Of a DNA stretch of 64,000 nucleotides, positions 27,729 to 36,085 are shown one piece after another (position 1 is the first letter of the stretch; each line of letters begins with the position of its first letter). The stretch comes from Sphingomonas prati (GTDB taxonomy: Bacteria; Pseudomonadota; Alphaproteobacteria; Sphingomonadales; Sphingomonadaceae). The DNA is taken from assembly GCF_014643515.1 (NCBI RefSeq), contig NZ_BMJP01000003.1:310001-374000 (forward strand), in the 5' to 3' direction. The notes under the pieces were generated by a model. That model saw only the letters and a list, made by a program, of their open reading frames with translations, made no database searches and was not told the DNA's origin. The position numbers were made by a program, and so were the translations under genes.

Positions 27729-28697
27729 TCAGCAACCGTCGAGCGCGTTGATCGATCGAATGAAGGCACGGCCGTCCCGGTCGGCAAGCCGGATGACCGC
27801 GGTGCCCTCGCAACGCGATCGGCCGGCCGAATAACGGTAGCTGACCCGATAGCGACCCGCGTCCAGCGGCACGACCCGCGTCAGGCGGATCGGCTCGGCC
27901 AGTCGTCCGTAGAACCGATCCATCGCATCGGGCGCAAAGGCGCCGCTCGCCCGCTTCTCGGGTACGATCTGCGCCGACGCCGCCCGGCCATTCCCCTCGC
28001 CCAGCGCCGCGTAGAACCGCCGAACCGTCGCCTCGCCCGCGTCACCCGCCGGGACGACCGACCGCGGCTCGGTGCTACGGGCGTCCGTTGCCCGTTCTGC
28101 GGTTCGCTCAGGCACGCGCTCTACAACCGACCCCGCCGATGCGTCGTCCGGAATGCTCGCTGCCTGCTGCCCCGGGTCGATCGCCGGCGACGGCCGGTAC
28201 GCGCCGGTCGAGAGGTTGAACGCGGCCAACCTGCCGATGATCGGCTCCGCCCCGGTCAGCCGGTAGACGTAGCCGCTGCCATCGGCCGCCGCCTGCGCGG
28301 TATAGTCGATATCGGCCTCCAGGCTGCGCTCGCCGCCGAACGCGCGCTCGGCACCCGCCGGGACCTGCAGGATGAACCGGCCCGAACATTGCGTCCGGTC
28401 GAGCGCCGGGTCCCACCCGTTCACGACCGGATCCTCGATCCGCACGATCGAATAGTCGGCCAGGATATCGAGGTTGGTCCGATCGCCCTGATGCTGGCTG
28501 ACGGCCCGGTCGAACACGATGCTCTTCAGCCGATCATAGGCGATCGACGACGCGCAGGCAGCCCGGTGGCGCTTCGCCTCCGCCCGCGGCTTGGCGGCAT
28601 CGGGCGCTTGCTTTGGCTCGACCTTGCCGCACCCGCCAAGCGTAAGCGCCAGTATGACCGCGACGCCGCCGCCGATCGCTTCAGACAGTGTCCGCAT
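27729..28697 (-). CDS. Hypothetical lipoprotein
   Basis: The 322-residue protein begins MRTLSEAIGGGVAVILALTL followed by GGCGK, a signal peptide with the lipobox LGGC, so it should be lipid-anchored at Cys23. The mature part has a charged linker, a possible beta-rich domain (about 50-160), a low-complexity Glu/Arg/Ala linker (about 190-225) and a C-terminal region EATVRRFYAALGEGNGRAA that resembles SnoaL/NTF2-like folds in outline. The final Cys could pair with others at SRCEG and TQCSG. I recognise no family with certainty. It is divergent from the MFS exporter gene, with 261 bp between them. Confidence 0.7.
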   Translation of the reverse strand: MRTLSEAIGGGVAVILALTLGGCGKVEPKQAPDAAKPRAEAKRHRAACASSIAYDRLKSIVFDRAVSQHQGDRTNLDILADYSIVRIEDPVVNGWDPALDRTQCSGRFILQVPAGAERAFGGERSLEADIDYTAQAAADGSGYVYRLTGAEPIIGRLAAFNLSTGAYRPSPAIDPGQQAASIPDDASAGSVVERVPERTAERATDARSTEPRSVVPAGDAGEATVRRFYAALGEGNGRAASAQIVPEKRASGAFAPDAMDRFYGRLAEPIRLTRVVPLDAGRYRVSYRYSAGRSRCEGTAVIRLADRDGRAFIRSINALDGC

Positions 28698-28958
28698 GTT
28701 TCAAATCTCGTCGATCGCCGCGCAACGGCGTTGCATGGCAGAACCGGACCGGTAGGCGACCTCGTCGCCGCACGATAGCCTGCCCGAGCCACGCCGCGGC
28801 CCGAACGGGTGACGCAGCGCCCAACCGGACGGGCAGCGCGCCCGCCCGAAAACCAAGCCCGGACATCGGGCACCGGCCGCGCATCTGAACGTTTGACGCG
28901 CGAAACGGATCACGCGCCGCTGGAACGAGCCGGGAGCAGCATCTATGGGGGTTGGGGA

Positions 28959-30629
28959 ATGACGGACATCGACGACACGCCCGCCACTCCCTCGCCGCTG
29001 AAGCCGTTCCGCTATCCCATCTTCCGCGACGTATGGCTCGCCAACCTGCTGTCGCGGTTCGGCGGGCTGATCCAGTCGGTCGGCGCGTCGTGGCTGATGG
29101 TGTCGCTGGGTGCGTCCGCCACGTTGATCAGCCTCGTCCAGACATCCACCACCCTGCCCATCATGCTGTTCTCGCTGCTCGCCGGCGCGCTGGCCGACAC
29201 GTTCGACCGCCGCCGGCTGATGCTGATCGCCCAACTGTTCATGCTGGTCGTGTCGCTGCTGCTCTCGCTCGCGGCCTGGTTTGGCGTGCTGACCCCCTGG
29301 CTGCTGCTGGCGTTCACTTTTCTGATCGGGACGGGCGCCGCGCTGAACGGCCCGGCGTGGCAGGCATCGGTCGGCGACATGGTCCCGCGCGACGACCTGC
29401 CCGCGGCGGTGGCGCTCAACAGCATGGGGTTCAATGTCGCGCGCAGCACCGGGCCGGCGGTCGGCGGGCTGGTCGTCGCCGCATTCGGCGCGGCCGCCGC
29501 GTTCGCGGTCAACACGGCCAGCTATCTCGGGCTGCTGTTCGTCCTCACCCGCTGGCGGTCGCCGGCCCGTCGCGAGCAGTTGCAGCGCGAAACGCTGGGC
29601 CGCGCGATGGGTGCGGGGCTGCGCTACGTCGCGCTTTCGCCTTCCATCCTCACCGTCCTGGTGCGCAGCCTGGTGTTCGGGTTGGGCGCGAGTGCCATTC
29701 CCGCGCTGATGCCGCTCGTCGCGCGCGATCTGGTCGCGGGCGGCCCGCTCACCTTCGGCCTGCTGCTCGGCGCGTTCGGGATCGGCGCGGTCGTCGGCGC
29801 CTATTTCTCCAGCGGACTACGCCGGACATTGTCGACCGAGGGGTTCGTGCGGTTCGCCCTGATCGCGCTGGCCGCCGCCTCGATCGCCACCGCCTTCAGC
29901 CACTCCGTCGTCCTGACCATGGCGGCGCTGTTCGTCGGCGGCGCCGGCTGGGTGCTCGCGCTTTCGACCTTCAACGTCACCGTCCAGATGGCGTCGCCGC
30001 GCTGGGTCGTCGGTCGCACGCTCGCGCTGTACCAGATGTCCGCATTCGGCGGCATGGCGCTGGGCAGCTGGCTCTGGGGCAGCGTAACGGAGCAGGCGAG
30101 CCTCGAGACGGCTTTGCTCTGTTCGGCGGGGGTCTCGCTCGGCTGCCTCCTCATGGGCCTCGTCCGGCCCCTCCCGATGGCGGGGAAGGCGGACCTCGAA
30201 CCGCTCGGCCGGTGGAAGGCACCCACGCTGGCCGTGCCGATCGAGGGCCGTAGCGGGCCGGTGGTTACCACGATCGAGTACCGCATCGATGACGACAAGC
30301 TCGCCGAGTTCCTCCACCTCATGGTCGAGCGGCGACGCGTCCGGCGGCGCGACGGCGCGCGCCACTGGCTGCTGCTGCGCGATCTGGAGCAGCCGGCGGT
30401 GTGGGTCGAACGCTACGATACGGCGACCTGGACCGAGACCGTCCGGCACAACGAGCGTGCGACACGGGCCGATGCCGACATCGGCGAACGTCTGCGCGCG
30501 CTGAATGCCGGTAACGAGCGGCCGCACGTCCGCCGGATGCTGGCCCGCGACCTCGACGCGGTCCTCGACGACGCCGACATCACCGCCGCACTCGCCCAGC
30601 CGCTCACCGATCCGTCGCGACAGGCGTGA
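28959..30629 (+). CDS. MFS transporter of the EntS-like/MFS_3 group with C-terminal extension
   Basis: The protein has about 556 residues. Twelve membrane helices occupy roughly 20-420, with the MFS loop motif LAGALADTFDRRRLMLIAQL between helices 2 and 3. The remaining 140 residues are a soluble domain (VVTTIEYRIDDDKLAEFLHL and onward) shared with the MFS_3 'transmembrane secretion effector' proteins; similarity to antibiotic-biosynthesis monooxygenase-type ferredoxin folds is possible. Relatives export siderophores and other small molecules. ATG 28959 is preceded by GGGGA immediately upstream; the frame is open further left but the extension is not membrane-like. No biosynthetic genes adjoin it, so its substrate is unknown. 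Confidence 0.85.
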   Translation: MTDIDDTPATPSPLKPFRYPIFRDVWLANLLSRFGGLIQSVGASWLMVSLGASATLISLVQTSTTLPIMLFSLLAGALADTFDRRRLMLIAQLFMLVVSLLLSLAAWFGVLTPWLLLAFTFLIGTGAALNGPAWQASVGDMVPRDDLPAAVALNSMGFNVARSTGPAVGGLVVAAFGAAAAFAVNTASYLGLLFVLTRWRSPARREQLQRETLGRAMGAGLRYVALSPSILTVLVRSLVFGLGASAIPALMPLVARDLVAGGPLTFGLLLGAFGIGAVVGAYFSSGLRRTLSTEGFVRFALIALAAASIATAFSHSVVLTMAALFVGGAGWVLALSTFNVTVQMASPRWVVGRTLALYQMSAFGGMALGSWLWGSVTEQASLETALLCSAGVSLGCLLMGLVRPLPMAGKADLEPLGRWKAPTLAVPIEGRSGPVVTTIEYRIDDDKLAEFLHLMVERRRVRRRDGARHWLLLRDLEQPAVWVERYDTATWTETVRHNERATRADADIGERLRALNAGNERPHVRRMLARDLDAVLDDADITAALAQPLTDPSRQA

Positions 30630-30727
30630 TCCCCGGGCAGACCGAGGGATGAATGGTCTGACTAACCGACCTGTTGAGCGACCAAACGGCCGACAACTAG
30701 GTCGCTCCCATTCGGCAAACCGGCCTT

Positions 30728-30746
30728 ACCACTCGTTAAACGTGGT
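30728..30746. promoter_or_regulatory. Imperfect inverted repeat upstream of uxuA
   Basis: ACCAC and GTGGT arms, nine bases apart around TCGTTAAAC, lie about 85-100 bp before the mannonate dehydratase start, in the A+T-richer part of the intergenic region. This is a plausible operator for the glucuronate regulator whose gene is now broken downstream. The arms are only five bases, so chance is possible. Confidence 0.3.
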
Positions 30747-30830
30747 TTATCAATTCGTGCCCTGTTAGAGTTGCGGGGAGTATCGGGCGAAGCGGTGTTG
30801 ACGACAACGGAAGGTGAGCGACGCGTGGCG

Positions 30831-32018
30831 ATGACGGAGACGATGCGTTGGTTCGGTCCGTCCGATCCGGTCACCCTGCGCGACATCCGACAGGCAGGCG
30901 CCGTCGGCATCGTGACCGCACTTCACGAGATTCCCAACGGCGATGTCTGGCCGCACGCCGCCATCCTGGCGCGCAAGACGATGATCGAGGAAGCCGGGCT
31001 CCGCTGGGCCGTCGTCGAAAGCCTACCCGTCCCGGAGGCGATCAAGACGCGCGGCCCCGGTGCGGAGGACTGCATCACCGCCTATTGCCAGAGCCTGACG
31101 AACCTGGCCGCCTGCGGTATCCGCACGGTCACCTACAACTTCATGCCGGTCATCGACTGGACCCGGACCGACCTGGCATGGCCGATGCCCGACGGCGCGC
31201 TGGCGCTCCGGTTCGAACTGGAGGCCGCGGCGGTCTACGACCTGCACATACTGCGCCGGCCGGGTGCCGAACGCGACTATCCGGACGAGCTGCGCGAGCG
31301 TGCCGCCCGCCGGTTCGCCGCGATGGACGAACCGGAACGCGCGAAGCTCGAACGGACGATCATCGCCGGCCTGCCGGGCAGCGAGGAAGGCTTTACGGCC
31401 GACCGCTTCCGCGCCGCGCTGTCCGCCTATGACGGGATCGATGCCGACACGCTGCGCGATACCCATGTCGCGTTCCTGCAAGCGGTCTGCCCCGTCGCCG
31501 ACGCGCTCGGGGTCCAGCTCGTCGTCCACCCGGACGATCCGCCCTTCCCGCTCTTCGGCCTGCCCCGCGTGGTCAGCACGGAGGCCGATGTGGCGAACCT
31601 GTTCCGCCGCGTGCCCAACCCGTCGAACGGCCTGTGCTTCTGCGCCGGATCGTTCGGGGCGCGACCGGACAACGATCTTCCGGGCATGATCGACCGACTG
31701 GGCGACCGGATCGGCTTCCTCCACCTCCGTTCGGTCCAGCGCGAACCGGGCGGCGCATTCCACGAGGCCGCGCACATGGCGGGCGATGCCGGCATGGTGA
31801 CGCTGGTCGCCGCGATCCACGCGGTGCAGGTCCGCACGTGCCGCTCGATCCCGATGCGTCCCGATCACGGGCACCAGATGCTCGACGACCTGACGAAGAA
31901 GACCCTGCCCGGCTACTCGCTGCTCGGGCGCATGCGCGGTCTGGCCGAGTTGCGCGGGCTGGAACGCGGGATCGCGCATATGGCCGCGCAGGCGGAGATC
32001 CGGCGCGACGATCCCTGA
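30831..32018 (+). CDS. uxuA: Mannonate dehydratase
   Basis: The protein has 395 residues, the usual UxuA length. It begins MTETMRWFGPSDPVTLRDIR and has the family segments GIVTALHEIPNGDVW, TYNFMPVIDWTRTDL, VVHPDDPPFPLFGLPR and MRPDHGHQMLDD, which supply the metal-binding Glu/His/Cys/Asp residues. It converts D-mannonate to 2-keto-3-deoxygluconate in glucuronate catabolism, in the cytoplasm. ATG 30831 and GTG 30825 are both possible starts, with AAGGTGAG a little upstream. It heads a rightward run with the hexuronate transporter and a GH115 alpha-glucuronidase, so glucuronic acid released from xylan is the likely source. No uronate isomerase (uxaC) or fructuronate reductase (uxuB) gene is in this window. 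Confidence 0.95.
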   Translation: MTETMRWFGPSDPVTLRDIRQAGAVGIVTALHEIPNGDVWPHAAILARKTMIEEAGLRWAVVESLPVPEAIKTRGPGAEDCITAYCQSLTNLAACGIRTVTYNFMPVIDWTRTDLAWPMPDGALALRFELEAAAVYDLHILRRPGAERDYPDELRERAARRFAAMDEPERAKLERTIIAGLPGSEEGFTADRFRAALSAYDGIDADTLRDTHVAFLQAVCPVADALGVQLVVHPDDPPFPLFGLPRVVSTEADVANLFRRVPNPSNGLCFCAGSFGARPDNDLPGMIDRLGDRIGFLHLRSVQREPGGAFHEAAHMAGDAGMVTLVAAIHAVQVRTCRSIPMRPDHGHQMLDDLTKKTLPGYSLLGRMRGLAELRGLERGIAHMAAQAEIRRDDP

Positions 32019-32083
32019 CGAGACCACCGGGATTGCGACGGACGACAAGCGGGCAAACCGCGCGAGACGGAGAGGTGAACGGC

Positions 32084-33394
32084 ATGGCAGAGGCGACAGG
32101 TCCGTCACCCGCATCGGCGCGTCCGCGTGGCAACGTCCGCTGGGTCATTTGCGCGCTGCTCTTCTTCGCCACCACGATCAACTATATCGACCGGCAGGTC
32201 ATCGGCATCCTGAAGCCGCTGCTGCAAACCGAACTCGGCTGGACCGAGGTCGACTACAGCATGATCGTGTTCTGGTTCCAGGCGGCCTACGGCATCGGCC
32301 TGCTCGCCAGCGGGCCGATCATCGACCGGGTCGGATCGAAGCTCGGCTATGCCGCCGCGATCACGCTGTGGAGCGTCGCCGCCGTCGCGCACGCGCTGGC
32401 GCGCAGTCCGATGGGGTTCGCCACCGCCCGGTTCGCGCTGGGCCTGGGTGAGGCAGGCAATTTCCCCGCCGCGATCAAATCGGTCGCCGAATGGTTTCCG
32501 AAGAAGGAACGCGCGCTGGCCGCCGGTATCCTCAACGCCGGCGCCAATGTCGGCGCGATCGCCACGCCGATCATCGTGCCGATCCTAGCCATCAATTATG
32601 GCTGGCAGGCGGCGTTCATCGGCACCGGTCTGCTCGGCTTCGTCTGGCTGGTCGCCTGGCTGCTGCTCTACCGTGCGCCCGAACGGCATCCGCACGTCAC
32701 CGCCGACGAGCTCGCCTATATCCGCGCGGACCAGGACAATGACGCCGGCGCCGCGCCGATCCGGTGGGGCGCGCTGTTCCGCTATCGCGCGACCTGGGCG
32801 TTCGTCGCGGGCAAGTTCCTGACCGACCCGGTCTGGTACCTGTTCCTGTTCTGGCTGCCCGATTTCTTCGCCAAGCGTCACGGGCTCGACCTGAAGAGCT
32901 TCGGCCCGCCGCTGATCGCGGTCTATCTGCTCGCCGACGTCGGCAGCATCGGCGGCGGCTGGCTGTCCTCCGCACTGATCAAGCGCGGCTACAGCGTGAA
33001 TGCCGGCCGCAAACTCGCGCTGCTCGCGTCCGCCATCCTCGTCACGCCGATCATCTTCGCCAGCAGCGTGTCGAGCCTGACCGCCGCGGTCGCGATCATC
33101 GGCCTCGCCGCCGCCGCGCACCAGGGCTGGTCGACCAATCTCTACACGATGGTGTCGGACACGTTTCCCAAAAGCTCAGTCGCCTCCGTCATGGGCATCG
33201 GCAGCGCGGCCGGTGCGGTCGGCGGCATGATCATGTCGCGCTATGTCGGTCAGGTGCTGGAGACGGTCGGCAGCTACGTCCCGATCTTCCTCTGGGCCGG
33301 CAGCGCCTACGGCGTGGCGCTCGTCATCATCCACCTGCTCGTCCCGCGGCTCGACACCCCCGTCGTGCCCGCCGTCGCCAATCGGGCCGAATAG
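32084..33394 (+). CDS. MFS hexuronate transporter (ExuT-like, anion:cation symporter family)
   Basis: The protein has 436 residues and twelve predicted helices. The first helix holds the family signature TTINYIDRQVIGILKPLLQ, followed by YSMIVFWFQAAYGIGLLASG and the motif LGLGEAGNFPAAIK seen in ExuT/GudP-type permeases of organic anions. ATG 32084 has GAGAGG nine bases upstream. It is 65 bp after uxuA and 28 bp before the GH115 gene, so it is probably one operon that imports D-glucuronate (or aldouronic acids) and degrades it. The exact substrate is inferred from context. Confidence 0.9.
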   Translation: MAEATGPSPASARPRGNVRWVICALLFFATTINYIDRQVIGILKPLLQTELGWTEVDYSMIVFWFQAAYGIGLLASGPIIDRVGSKLGYAAAITLWSVAAVAHALARSPMGFATARFALGLGEAGNFPAAIKSVAEWFPKKERALAAGILNAGANVGAIATPIIVPILAINYGWQAAFIGTGLLGFVWLVAWLLLYRAPERHPHVTADELAYIRADQDNDAGAAPIRWGALFRYRATWAFVAGKFLTDPVWYLFLFWLPDFFAKRHGLDLKSFGPPLIAVYLLADVGSIGGGWLSSALIKRGYSVNAGRKLALLASAILVTPIIFASSVSSLTAAVAIIGLAAAAHQGWSTNLYTMVSDTFPKSSVASVMGIGSAAGAVGGMIMSRYVGQVLETVGSYVPIFLWAGSAYGVALVIIHLLVPRLDTPVVPAVANRAE

Positions 33395-33422
33395 AATGCC
33401 CACTCATTCCGGAGACCACCGC

Positions 33423-36065
33423 ATGTCCGCCGACCTGAAGGACGCGATCTCGCGTCGTACCCTGATGAACGGCGCCGGCTGGGGCACCGCGATCGCCGCC
33501 CTGCCCGCGATCGCCGCCGCCGCGTCGAAGCGCATCGCCGCGCCCGACCGCCGGACCGCCTTCCCGCTGATCGCGGACGGCGTGCCCGCCACGGTCCTGA
33601 TCGACGCCACCGCCGACAGCGCGGTGCGCCATGTCGCGACCGATTTCGCCAAGGACCTCGAACGGGTCAGCGGCAAGCCCGCACGCATGATCGACGGCGC
33701 GGCGGGCGACCTGCGCGGGCCCGTCGTGATCATCGGCGTGCTGGGGCAGAGCCCGACGATCGACCGGCTGGCCGCCACGGGCAAGATCGCCGCCACGGAT
33801 CTCCGCGGCGAATGGGAGGCGTTCCGCCAGATCGTGGTCGACGATCCGATGCCGGGCGTGGCGCGCGCGCTGGTGATCGTCGGGTCGGACCGCCGCGGCG
33901 CGGTGTTCGGCACCTACGACGTGTCCGAACGGATCGGCGTCTCACCCTGGCACTGGTTCGCCGACGTCCCCGTGCCGAGGCAGCGCGACGTCCTGATCCC
34001 GCCCGGATCGCGGCGCGACCAGCCCAAGGTGCGCTATCGCGGCTTCTTCATCAACGACGAGGATCCGTGCCTCAGCGGCTGGGCGAAAAAGGCGTTCGGC
34101 GGCGTCAATTCCGGCATGTACGCGCATGTCTTCGAACTGCTGCTGCGGATGAAGGGCAATTATCTGTGGCCCGCAATGTGGGGCAAGGCGTTCGCCGACG
34201 ACGATCCCAAGAGCATGGTGCTGGCCGATGCGATGGGCGTCGTGATGGGCAATTCGCACCATGAACCGATGCTCCGCGCGCAGGCCGAATGGCATCGCCA
34301 CACGGACGGCGGCGTCACAGGCGGCGCGTGGGATTATGAGAAGAACGGCGACAATCTGCGCAAGTTCTGGCGCGGCGGGATGGAACGGATGATGGCCAAG
34401 GGTGGCGGTCGCCGTTATGAATCGGTCGTCACCGTGGGCATGCGCGGCGACGGGGACGAGGCCATGGCGGAGGGGACCGCGACCGGCCTGCTCGAACGCG
34501 TCGTGACCGACCAGCGCAAGATCATCGCCGACGTCACGGGCAAGCCCGCCGCCGCCACGCCGCAGGTCTGGGCACTCTACAAGGAAGTGCAGGATTACTA
34601 CGATCACGGCATGAAGGTGCCGGACGACGTCACCCTGCTGTTTTCCGACGATAACTGGGGGCAGATCCGCCGCCTGCCCGATCCCGCCGCCGCCCCGCGC
34701 GCCGGCGGCTACGGTATCTATTACCACTTCGATTATGTCGGCGGGCCGCGCAACTACAAGTGGCTCAACACCAACCAGATCGAAAAGACCTGGCAGCAGA
34801 TGGACCTGGCGTACCAGCGCGGGGCGCGCGCGATCTGGATCGCCAATGTCGGCGATATCAAGCCGATGGAATATCCGCTCGGCTTTTTCCTGGCGCAGGC
34901 CTGGAACCCGGAGGCGATGACGCCCGCCGCGCTCGCCGCCTATCCGCGGGACTGGGCCGCCGCCACGTTCGGCCCGGAACAGGCCGATGCGATCGGCGAG
35001 ATGGTCACCGCCTACAGCCGCTACGTCGCGCGGCGGAAACCGGAGCTGATCGACGAGACCAGTTTCCCGCTGGGCGGCGTCACGCCCGCCGGGCTCGACG
35101 GCGGCGAATTCGGCACGATGATCGCGGAATGGGATGCGCTCGACGCCCGCGTCGCGTCGGTCCGCGCCCGGCTCCGCCCCGACCAGCACGACGCCTATTA
35201 CCAGCTGGTTGAGTTCCCGGTCTCCGCGGTCGGCAACCTCTACCGGATGTATTACGCCACGGCCTGGAACCGGCTGCTCGCCGGCACGAACGATCCGCGC
35301 GCCAACTATTTCGCGGACCAGGTGGAAGCCACGTTCGCGCGCGATGCGGCGCTGACCCGCAGCTACCACGCGCTGAACGGCGGCAAGTGGGACGGCATGA
35401 TGGCGCAGGTCCATATGAGCTACGTCATCTGGAACGACCCGACCGCGCAGACCATGCCGAGCATCGTCCGGATCGCCGGCGACACGCCCGTTTCGGAACG
35501 CAGCCGCCAGCCCAAGTTCGTGGCACCCCGCCCTACCGACGACGGCATCGTCGCGGTGGAGGCCCCCGCGTTCAGCCGTGCCCGCGACGGCAAGGGCCTG
35601 CGCTGGGCCACGCTTCCCAATCTCGGCCGCACCGCGGGTGCGGTCGTCGCGCTGCCGCAGGGCCGCCCGGCGACTGCCATGACCGACGGCGTCTGCCTGG
35701 AATATGACATGACGGTCCGAAAGGCGGGTCCCGCGACGCTCACCCTCACCCTCGCCCCCACGCTCGACACGATCGGCCATGCGGGCGGGCGGATCGGCGT
35801 GTCGATCGACGGCGGTCCGGTGCAACCGCTGGTCGCCGCGCCGGAAGTGACCGGCGGCAGCACCGACACACCGGGCAAGAAGCGCTGGGCGACCGCGGTC
35901 TGCGACAATGCGGTGCGACTATCGGCCAACCTCGGCCAGGTCACGGCCGGGCGTCACACGGTGAAGGTCTGGCGGCTGGACGACAATATGGTCCTGCAGA
36001 AGCTCGTGCTCAGCACGGTGCCCGTCCCGCCCTCCTATCTGGGGCCGCCGCCGAAACGGGCCTGA
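33423..36065 (+). CDS. GH115 xylan alpha-1,2-glucuronidase, Tat-exported
   Basis: The protein has 880 residues. The N-terminus ISRRTLMNGAGWGTAIAALP is a twin-arginine signal. Family segments follow in order: RYRGFFINDEDPCLSGWAKK, FELLLRMKGNYLWPAMWGKA, GNSHHEPMLRAQAEW, VTVGMRGDGDEAM, VTLLFSDDNWGQIRRLP and WIANVGDIKPMEYPLGFFL, all typical of GH115, then a beta-rich C-terminal domain (GH115_C) from about 650. GH115 enzymes remove (4-O-methyl)glucuronic acid from internal or terminal xylose of glucuronoxylan. ATG 33423 has GGAG eight bases upstream. It follows the hexuronate transporter in the same direction and converges with a second GH115 gene. Confidence 0.92.
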   Translation: MSADLKDAISRRTLMNGAGWGTAIAALPAIAAAASKRIAAPDRRTAFPLIADGVPATVLIDATADSAVRHVATDFAKDLERVSGKPARMIDGAAGDLRGPVVIIGVLGQSPTIDRLAATGKIAATDLRGEWEAFRQIVVDDPMPGVARALVIVGSDRRGAVFGTYDVSERIGVSPWHWFADVPVPRQRDVLIPPGSRRDQPKVRYRGFFINDEDPCLSGWAKKAFGGVNSGMYAHVFELLLRMKGNYLWPAMWGKAFADDDPKSMVLADAMGVVMGNSHHEPMLRAQAEWHRHTDGGVTGGAWDYEKNGDNLRKFWRGGMERMMAKGGGRRYESVVTVGMRGDGDEAMAEGTATGLLERVVTDQRKIIADVTGKPAAATPQVWALYKEVQDYYDHGMKVPDDVTLLFSDDNWGQIRRLPDPAAAPRAGGYGIYYHFDYVGGPRNYKWLNTNQIEKTWQQMDLAYQRGARAIWIANVGDIKPMEYPLGFFLAQAWNPEAMTPAALAAYPRDWAAATFGPEQADAIGEMVTAYSRYVARRKPELIDETSFPLGGVTPAGLDGGEFGTMIAEWDALDARVASVRARLRPDQHDAYYQLVEFPVSAVGNLYRMYYATAWNRLLAGTNDPRANYFADQVEATFARDAALTRSYHALNGGKWDGMMAQVHMSYVIWNDPTAQTMPSIVRIAGDTPVSERSRQPKFVAPRPTDDGIVAVEAPAFSRARDGKGLRWATLPNLGRTAGAVVALPQGRPATAMTDGVCLEYDMTVRKAGPATLTLTLAPTLDTIGHAGGRIGVSIDGGPVQPLVAAPEVTGGSTDTPGKKRWATAVCDNAVRLSANLGQVTAGRHTVKVWRLDDNMVLQKLVLSTVPVPPSYLGPPPKRA

Positions 36066-36085
36066 ACCAAACGTTGCGGGACCAG

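Noticed and set aside
33942-35825. Long open frame antisense to the first GH115 gene
   Set aside because: The composition is that of a shadow frame; no signal peptide, domain or ribosome-binding site fits.
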